Shown here: positions 52,208-57,794 of the stretch, piece after piece
How positions within the stretch are numbered: position 1 is the stretch's first letter
Layout: each line of letters opens with the position of its first letter
Source of the DNA: an uncultured Pedosphaera sp.
GTDB lineage: Bacteria > Verrucomicrobiota > Verrucomicrobiia > Limisphaerales > Pedosphaeraceae
Direction: 5' to 3'
NCBI GenBank assembly: GCA_903918755.1
Contig: CAIXFN010000086.1
Location: 1 to 57,794 of the forward strand
DNA: 57,794 nt
Program-made: the position numbers and the translations under genes
The notes under the pieces: generated by a model
What the model was told of the DNA's origin: nothing
Database searches by the model: none
What the model saw: the letters and a program-made list of their open reading frames with translations, nothing else

Positions 52208-54499
52208 TTAGAACTGGGCGCCGAGGCTGAAATCAAAACGGGGTTCGCCGGCTTGCACGGTCCCGGCATCCAGGAGCGGGAAGGAAAATAGTAGCCGCGC
52301 CTCCCAATTGGGTCCCATGGTGGCCACCCAACCAAAACCCGTGCCCCACAGACTGGTGTGCGCCGCGCGCCCCTGCGGGTCAAGCAAGCCGACCTGGCTG
52401 TAATCCATATAAAGCGCCCCGCGCACCACCAAAGGATGCCGGGCGTAGGCGTAGCCGATAACCACGGGCGGAGTCTTTTGCTCCCAACCGACATGCCAGC
52501 CCGTATCCCCAAACACCTCGCCCTCGTGATAACCGCGCACGTTATTCACGCCGCCCGCGCCGAATTGCTCGTTGCTGATCAGCGGTTCACTCGCCCACTG
52601 GCCGTCGGCGCGCAAGGTCAGATTCCAATTGGTAAAGAGCATGATCTCGCGGGTCAGGGAGGGATTGACAATCACCCAATTCCCACTGGACTGCGACGAA
52701 CCGGTGATCCCGCGGAGCTCACTGACGGATCCCGAATAATAAGGGTTAACACTGAGGCCCAAACCAAAGGCGGTCACCCCGCGGGAATCCCGCAAACTGC
52801 TGTCATACCGCAGCGCCAGGGGCGCGTAATCCAGTTTGCGGAACGTCGTGGGGACGGGGGAGTCAATCACCGAGACGTTGATGTTGGTGGTCGGACGGGC
52901 GGGATTGGAAATCGTGTCGATGATCTCGCTGGTCAGCTTGAAAATGTTGGTCTTGGAACTGATCAACTGGTACGACTTGTAATCGAACCCGCCCGAGAAA
53001 CTGGATTGGTACCGGCCGGGGCTGGCGATGGGCAGGGAAATCCGCGCGCCGAAACCATTGTTGACCGTGAGGTCCTGTTGCACATCGGTCTCCTGCAGCG
53101 TGTTGCCATTCGTGCTGTAACGAACCGTGCTGGACAAAGTCAACAGGCTGGTGTCGATGGTGGAACGGCTGCCATAAATATTCAGTTCCGGCCGGCCGGA
53201 CGGGGTGGGCAGGCGGAACTTGCGGGTGGCCTCGTCATAACCGAATTTGCCGCGGTCACGGGCGATATCCGCGTCCACCGGACCATAATCTCCCAGCGGC
53301 ATCCGGTAGAAGCCGCCATAATTTACGACCCGGGGCTGATCGTAGAAATTGTACCCGGGGCCATCCTTGTAATCTTCCGGGGAGAAGGAATATTGCAAAC
53401 CGGCGGAATGCTCGAGCTGCCAGAAATTGTTGTACATTACCGAACTGTTGAGGCGGAGGTTCGGCGTACCCGGCGAATTCTGGCTATTCAACTCCACCTT
53501 GGCGTGCAGCGGCAATCGGTCTTTGACGCCCAATTTGAGGATCGAAGTGGAGGGTTCGGGACCGGGTTCGATCTGCGGATAAATCTGGCGATCCTGATTG
53601 GCGTTGGCCCGATCCACTTCCGCCTGCAGGATGGGACCGGAAAGCATTGTGTTCGTGTGCAGGCCCGGCAAGGCGCGCATCACGTTGTTGGAGCTGAAGT
53701 AGCGGTTTTTGGACACGATGATATCGGTCAAAATCCCCTCGAACACCCGGATTTTGACCGTGGCGTTGGTGATGTCCTGCTTCGGAATCGTGACGTTTAC
53801 GGTCGGGTAACCCCGATCCCGATATTCCTTCTGCAGGTCCCCCGCCGCGCGGGTGATGTCGCCGACGGTGACGTTCGTGCCAACGCCCCGTGCAAAAATG
53901 GTCACCAAAGTATTGGAACTCAGCAAGGTGTTGCCCGTGATCTCGTAGGCTTCCACCGTGAAATGGGGTTCGGCGTTGGTGGTGGCGACTGCCGGGGGAG
54001 GAGTTTTCGCCAACTCCGCGAGCGAATCCCCCGGGCGCAACCAGGGACGTCCGGAAATCAGAATCTGCGGACTCGCTCCCTTGTAAACGTACATCTTCAC
54101 CAAGCCATTGGTAACCTGGTCGGCATTAATGGAGATGTACGCGTTGGGATATCCCCGCTCCTGGAATTGCACCAGCACACTGGCGGCGGCCTGCGCCAGG
54201 CGATCCGGTCCCAGATTCGTTCCCGCATAAGCGCTCAGAATTGGCACCGGCGCGTTGGAAAAAATGAGGGGGTCGTAACGCAGTTCATAGCCCCGCACCT
54301 CCAACCTCACCGGGTCGCGCCCGGGCGTTGCCGGGGACTGGGCGCGCGCCGTCCATCCGCCAGCGCCCAGCACCGCCAGCACGAACCAGAGGCGGAACCG
54401 CCAAACCCGCCGCCGCAGCCAGGTGGAAGCGTTCCATCCGCCGCTGGACGGGGCGGAAACTTCCCTGACACCCGCCCGGTGGTTCGGATGGGAACTCAT
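52208..54499 (-). CDS. two-partner secretion outer-membrane transporter TpsB (FhaC/ShlB-type)
   Basis: From ATG 54499 the protein has 763 residues with a signal peptide near 30-53 (RLWFVLAVLGAGGWTARAQ). Two POTRA domains are seen: RGYPNAYISINADQVTNGLV closes the first, and FTVEAYEITGNTLLSSNTLV to YPTVNVTIPKQDITNATVKI forms the second. Then a linker and a 16-strand barrel follow: KVELNSQNSPGTPNLRLN, SGGFDYKSYQLISSKTNIFK, VNPSLTREIMLFTNWNLTLR, VRGYHEGEVFGDTG (the conserved VRGY motif) and the terminal LGAQF with Phe last. It binds and exports TpsA, coded directly downstream, without ATP. A longer start at 54658 looks non-coding. Confidence 0.92.
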   Translation of the reverse strand: MSSHPNHRAGVREVSAPSSGGWNASTWLRRRVWRFRLWFVLAVLGAGGWTARAQSPATPGRDPVRLEVRGYELRYDPLIFSNAPVPILSAYAGTNLGPDRLAQAAASVLVQFQERGYPNAYISINADQVTNGLVKMYVYKGASPQILISGRPWLRPGDSLAELAKTPPPAVATTNAEPHFTVEAYEITGNTLLSSNTLVTIFARGVGTNVTVGDITRAAGDLQKEYRDRGYPTVNVTIPKQDITNATVKIRVFEGILTDIIVSKNRYFSSNNVMRALPGLHTNTMLSGPILQAEVDRANANQDRQIYPQIEPGPEPSTSILKLGVKDRLPLHAKVELNSQNSPGTPNLRLNSSVMYNNFWQLEHSAGLQYSFSPEDYKDGPGYNFYDQPRVVNYGGFYRMPLGDYGPVDADIARDRGKFGYDEATRKFRLPTPSGRPELNIYGSRSTIDTSLLTLSSTVRYSTNGNTLQETDVQQDLTVNNGFGARISLPIASPGRYQSSFSGGFDYKSYQLISSKTNIFKLTSEIIDTISNPARPTTNINVSVIDSPVPTTFRKLDYAPLALRYDSSLRDSRGVTAFGLGLSVNPYYSGSVSELRGITGSSQSSGNWVIVNPSLTREIMLFTNWNLTLRADGQWASEPLISNEQFGAGGVNNVRGYHEGEVFGDTGWHVGWEQKTPPVVIGYAYARHPLVVRGALYMDYSQVGLLDPQGRAAHTSLWGTGFGWVATMGPNWEARLLFSFPLLDAGTVQAGEPRFDFSLGAQF

Positions 54500-54961
54500 A
54501 TCAAATCGACGCTCGGGCTTCAAATTTTGGGCCAATTCATTAAAGCGACACCGCCAGCACCCATCCGGCCGAACGAAACCAGTGGGTTGGCCCAGCCGGC
54601 ACACGCCAGAACGGTCCCATCCCAACCAGCTTCGCGGAGGGGCGGTTTTATGGCCCAAGCCATAAATCAGCCCCCGATCTGACGCAGTCGCGTAATCGGA
54701 GGCAAGGCTCCGGGATGCGCATTACGGAAAGATGTCAAAATGGTGACAAACAGGAAACAAAGCCCTAAATGGCATCCCGTCGGCGGGATGGGCGCCGCAC
54801 CTGGAACCTCTGAAGGGGGGTAATTGTTTCGCGATTGTTGAACCTTTGCCACCGAATTGTCACAAGCGGCAGCCAATCATGGGTGGAAGTCGAAAACGTG
54901 TAAACCGGCAACCTGGAAAACCCGCCGGCGTCGATTCCGTGGCCGGCATCTGATTTGATTT
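54500..54961. promoter_or_regulatory. divergent control region, TpsB / AraC, with 16-bp palindrome
   Basis: It contains TGTCAAAATGGTGACA (54733-54748), with ends TGTCA and TGACA in perfect inverted order, and TTGTCACAA near 54856. The 16-bp site has the same TGTC-N8-GACA layout as the one before the porin gene, 12 of 16 bases alike. It is 234 bp from tpsB and 214 bp from the AraC start, so it could act on either. Confidence 0.5.
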
Positions 54962-55858
54962 GTGGGCAATAACGCCATAACCGAAGGTTCCTTTGATTTG
55001 CAGTTGGTCCTGCAGGAGCTGGTCATCCCGCCGGGGGGAGAGTGTTCGCTGCCCGTCGCCGGCTGGCTGGTGGTCCATGCCATCGCCGGATCGGGTTACT
55101 GGCTGGAACAGGGCGCCAATCTGGATGTGCCGACGGAGGCAGTGTTGCTGGCGTATAACCCGCAACAGGGCAGCCTCCGCGCCAGTCAATTAGGGGAACT
55201 TCGGATCCAATATTTTCGCGCGGAGCCCGTCGCCCTGACCGGACTGGTCACCATGGCGGATCAGACCTGCGTGGAAAAGGCCGCGACGGATGAGGCCGCG
55301 CGCCGGCGGGTGCTGATTCCTGGCTCGTTGCTGGCGGAACGACTGGCGCGATTGGGAGCCGCCAAGCCACGCAACGGCCTGCCCATGCGGGTGGAACTAC
55401 TGGCGATCTTTCTGGAAGTACTGGGACGCAGTTTTGTCCCTCCCGCGCTCGAACCAACGCCGGTGGCGGATGCCAGTGCCCGGTTGCGCCAATTGCTGGA
55501 CCAGTTTCCCGCGGATCGCCTGGCCGAAATCAGTTTTTCCGAACTGGTCCGCAAAACGGGTTGTTCCCCCCGCCACCTCAGCCGGCTGTTCGTGGAACTC
55601 ATTGGCGTCTCTTTCCGCGAGAAGCAGCTGAGCCTGCGGCTGAACCGGGCCTGCGAATTACTGGCCACCACCGACGCGAAGCTGGCGGATGTGGCGCAGC
55701 AAAGCGGGTATCCGTCCCCCAGTCTGTTCAATTTGGTCTTCCGCAAGCGCCTGGGGATGAGTCCGGCCAAGTGGCGCCAGCAGAAACAGAAGCGCCACAG
55801 CCGCAAACCCGTCGTGCGACGTCCCGCCCCATCCCCGCGCCGTCCGCTCGGCGGTTGA
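54962..55858 (+). CDS. AraC-family transcriptional regulator
   Basis: A 298-residue protein; the best start seen is GTG 54962 (MGNNAITEGSFDLQLVLQEL), with TTG or later starts possible. Residues 1-100 form a cupin-like N-terminus (VIPPGGECSLPVAGWLVVHA, LEQGANLDVPTEAVLLAYNP). The C-terminus has both helix-turn-helices: VRKTGCSPRHLSRLFVELIG and LADVAQQSGYPSPSLFNLVF, then LGMSPAKWRQ. It is clearly a paralogue of the AraC protein at 37724 (shared GCSPRH, VAQxSGY, SLFN/GLFN) but it ends normally with a basic tail. It is divergent from the two-partner secretion genes and is their most likely regulator. Confidence 0.88.
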   Translation: MGNNAITEGSFDLQLVLQELVIPPGGECSLPVAGWLVVHAIAGSGYWLEQGANLDVPTEAVLLAYNPQQGSLRASQLGELRIQYFRAEPVALTGLVTMADQTCVEKAATDEAARRRVLIPGSLLAERLARLGAAKPRNGLPMRVELLAIFLEVLGRSFVPPALEPTPVADASARLRQLLDQFPADRLAEISFSELVRKTGCSPRHLSRLFVELIGVSFREKQLSLRLNRACELLATTDAKLADVAQQSGYPSPSLFNLVFRKRLGMSPAKWRQQKQKRHSRKPVVRRPAPSPRRPLGG

Positions 55859-55866
55859 GTTCGCAT

Positions 55867-56715
55867 TCAGTTAAAATTGATGGTCAGTGTGAGCTCACGA
55901 TAGTCGGCGCCCAGTTTTCGGTGAAGATCTTCCGGCCACACCGGGTAGGGCGACCGATTCTGCAAGGTTTCCCGCAACGCCCGGCCGCAGGCGTCGTCCA
56001 TTGAATTGGCTACTATCCTTTGCGCCGTGAGCTCGCCCGTTTGGTCGAGTCGACATTGGATGACGACGCACCCGGGAAATCGCTGGGCGAACAGTTCCGC
56101 GTGCTTCTCATGGCGATCCTTGGCGATGGCATTGAGCATCTGGTAAACCAAGCGGGAATCATAGCCGCCAAAAAGCAGGGGGTCTTTTTCCCGGGACTTT
56201 ACGGAAATGCTGTTGATGCCCTGGCAATAGCGGGTAGGTTCGCCTGCCCCAGGCAATCTGACCTGCCCCTCTTGATCACGGCGCAAAACCGTAAATCCAC
56301 AGGCATCCCACTGCCGGCCATCACCCAGCAGGCGCACGGTGTAATCCCCGCTCAAGCGGATGGGAATGGGCTGCATATGCACTTTGCCATAACTGGCATA
56401 GAAATCAGCGCTCAACAAGGAACGGCCGGTGGCGGATTCGGTGACTTCCAAAGTCATTAACTGCTGCTGGCCGCGGGTGCCGTAACCGATGACCACCGCC
56501 GCCGGCGTCTCGTCAAAACCAAAGCTGGCTTGGGAAAGATACGCCGGCCCGGGAAGATCCAATTCCGGGGAAACCGCCCGGGTGGTATAAACTCCGAGGG
56601 TCTTGATGACGCCACCCGAACCGGAGAAGTTACCTCCGCCATTCTGGCATCCGGTGAGAACTAACAGGCACAAACAGCCGGTGATTACCAGGGCGAGATA
56701 ATTGGTGGTTTTCAC
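55867..56715 (-). CDS. lipoprotein with TonB-C-like C-terminal domain
   Basis: GTG 56715 (MKTTNYLALVITGCLCLLVL) gives 282 residues with lipobox LTGC (Cys23). A Gly-rich spacer, NGGGNFSGSGGVIK, leads into a beta-rich part: YLSQASFGFDETPAAVVIGY, MQPIPIRLSGDYTVRLLGDG and VLRRDQEGQVRLPGAG. The C-terminal 95 residues (YQMLNAIAKDRHEKHAELFA, IQCRLDQTGELTAQRIVANS, DDACGRALRETLQNRSPYPV) look like the TonB/TolA C-terminal fold. It is not linked to a membrane helix, so it cannot transduce energy in the usual way. Its stop faces the AraC gene tail, with 8 bp between the two. Function unknown; a part in envelope assembly is possible. Confidence 0.72.
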   Translation of the reverse strand: MKTTNYLALVITGCLCLLVLTGCQNGGGNFSGSGGVIKTLGVYTTRAVSPELDLPGPAYLSQASFGFDETPAAVVIGYGTRGQQQLMTLEVTESATGRSLLSADFYASYGKVHMQPIPIRLSGDYTVRLLGDGRQWDACGFTVLRRDQEGQVRLPGAGEPTRYCQGINSISVKSREKDPLLFGGYDSRLVYQMLNAIAKDRHEKHAELFAQRFPGCVVIQCRLDQTGELTAQRIVANSMDDACGRALRETLQNRSPYPVWPEDLHRKLGADYRELTLTINFN

Positions 56716-56955
56716 AAAATTTGATTTCTGGCGTCGTCCGTCGGCCAGGTGATTGCTTCCAAATGTGGATCGTCCGGTCAAGATGAAAGGACGCCGGCCC
56801 TGGAATCCAGGGGTCGGCATGCTTGCGCCGTGATCGACTTTCTCAATGTCGGGTACAAGTTTATCGATTAACGTTCAGTTTAAGGCGGCGGCAGGATGGA
56901 GCGCGTTGAACGGCCCACCGGCCAACGAAACAATATAAAAACTGACGACCAACCT

Positions 56956-57660
56956 ATGAAACCCGCGAACTCCACTACCAACCTCCGTGCAGCCTCCCCC
57001 GACTCCCTGCCCACAGCGCCGCCATCCGCCAAAATTCCCTTGTCGGCGAAACTCATTCTTTCCAGCTTCATGCTCATCTGGTTTCCCGTTTACTGGCATA
57101 ATTACGGGCCGACCAATTTTCTCTACTTCTGCGATGCCGCGCTCCTGTTGACCCTGGCCGGGATTTGGAGGGAAAGCGCCTTGCTAATTAGCATGTCCGC
57201 CGTCGGCATCCTGGTGCCGCAGTTCATCTGGTTGCTGGATTTTGGGGGCAACTGCCTGGGCTGGCACCTGACCGGGATGACGAACTACATGTTCAATCCC
57301 AAAATCCCCCTTTTCGCGCGCTGCCTTTCGGGTTTCCACGGCTGGCTGCCCCTCTTGTTGGTCTGGCTATTACGCCGGGTCGGCTATGACCGGCGGGCCT
57401 TGGCCGCCTGGAGCACCCTGGGGGTTGGTCTGGTGTTGGTGAGTTACGGTTTCCTGCCCGGGCCCGGCACGCATCCGGAGGATCCGAATATCCCCGTGAA
57501 TGTGGACTACGTATACGGCCTGAGTGACACGATCCCGCAGCACTGGATGAACCAGAATCTCTACGTCGCGGTGTGGGCGGCGGCGTTGGTCGTCCTGGTT
57601 TATCTCCCCACCCACGCGGTGCTGCGCCGGCTTTACCACCCTGCCCGGCCGGCGGCCTAG
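56956..57660 (+). CDS. multi-pass membrane protein of unknown function
   Basis: ATG 56956 (MKPANSTTNLRAASPDSLPT) gives 234 residues; the earlier frame start at 56896 lies in the non-coding lead. There is a Ser/Pro-rich, cytoplasm-like N-terminus of about 30 residues, followed by six or so helices: KLILSSFMLIWFPVYWHNYG, AALLLTLAGIWRESALLISM, SAVGILVPQFIWLLDFGGNC, LPLLLVWLLRRVGYDRRALA, AAWSTLGVGLVLVSYGFLPG and YVAVWAAALVVLVYLPTHAV. The charged segment WHLTGMTNYMFNPKIPLFAR between helices is notable. I know similar proteins in Planctomycetota and Verrucomicrobiota but no function. Confidence 0.75.
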   Translation: MKPANSTTNLRAASPDSLPTAPPSAKIPLSAKLILSSFMLIWFPVYWHNYGPTNFLYFCDAALLLTLAGIWRESALLISMSAVGILVPQFIWLLDFGGNCLGWHLTGMTNYMFNPKIPLFARCLSGFHGWLPLLLVWLLRRVGYDRRALAAWSTLGVGLVLVSYGFLPGPGTHPEDPNIPVNVDYVYGLSDTIPQHWMNQNLYVAVWAAALVVLVYLPTHAVLRRLYHPARPAA

Positions 57661-57794
57661 CAGCCTGTTGAATTAATAAAGTTTTGAAAAAAAAGCGCCC
57701 CTCATTCCAAAAAGCTGCCGTTGTCCCAGAATCCTCCGCTGGTGCTAACTGGACCCATAAATTCTCACGCAATGTGTCCGGTCTTGTCGATAGA
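57661..57794. other. window end, no gene recognised
   Basis: CAGCCTGTTGAATTAATAAAG follows the membrane-protein stop, then a run of eight A and GCGCC. I see no terminator stem and no gene. The CAGCCTGTTGAAT start resembles ends of some insertion sequences, but there is not enough sequence to decide. Confidence 0.3.

Noticed and set aside
52358-54682. 774-residue open frame opposite the TpsB gene
   Set aside because: Antisense shadow of a high-GC gene; no domain, no signal, and TpsB has POTRA and barrel motifs.

Overview
The window looks like chromosome from a free-living Verrucomicrobiota bacterium, probably of the Pedosphaera/Limisphaera type. GC is high over most of it. Signs pointing that way are the PEP-CTERM protein, secreted proteins ending in a 'FYR' C-terminal domain, an FG-GAP/ASPIC protein, an ECF sigma factor paired with a WD40-type Ser/Thr kinase, a type II glutamine synthetase and a proton-channel/TonB operon. 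I assign this from gene families and composition only; there is no rRNA gene to confirm it.

Layout. 1-1206: left part of an IS21-family insertion sequence (istA runs off the window). 1365-4342, of lower GC: a TIR-domain gene and a formylglycine-generating-enzyme-like (C-type lectin fold) domain that look like one gene split by a one-base frameshift, then glutamine synthetase. 4.4-5.4 kb: mostly non-coding. 5.4-6.6 kb: a primary-type sigma-70 factor with two copies of a 17-bp repeat upstream. 7.0-9.6 kb: sugar ABC binding protein, permease and GNAT acetyltransferase, with no ATPase gene. 9.6-13.3 kb: a large secreted FG-GAP/ASPIC protein. 13.5-19.0 kb: a carbohydrate operon (DUF2341-LamG-sialate acetylesterase, Gfo/Idh/MocA oxidoreductase, SGNH esterase). 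19.2-28.0 kb: ECF sigma factor, Ser/Thr kinase with WD40-like repeats, then three secreted surface-type proteins. 28.0-29.7 kb: small hypothetical genes and gene relics (a chimeric esterase fragment; a HicB gene with a broken HicA). 29.9-36.5 kb: heavy-metal RND efflux system (outer-membrane lipoprotein, adaptor with several metal-binding domains, pump). 36.5-41.1 kb: quinone-reductase-like enzyme, divergent AraC regulator with a C-terminal membrane segment, then ExbB-ExbD-TonB-ExbD. 41.4-47.5 kb: porin, divergent PEP-CTERM protein, PstS-like binding protein and two secreted or anchored hypothetical proteins. 47.9-54.5 kb: two-partner secretion pair (TpsA exoprotein and TpsB transporter). 54.9-57.7 kb: a second AraC regulator, a TonB-C-like lipoprotein and a multi-pass membrane protein.

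Much of the window concerns the cell envelope: energised outer-membrane transport, porin and binding protein, secreted adhesin-like proteins, metal efflux and carbohydrate de-esterification, with local regulators (ECF/kinase, two paralogous AraC proteins). The best leads are the frameshifted TIR-lectin-fold gene, the AraC protein with a membrane tail next to ExbB, a 16-bp palindrome shared by the porin and two-partner-secretion control regions, and the ECF-kinase-surface protein locus. I found no CRISPR array, rRNA or convincing tRNA.
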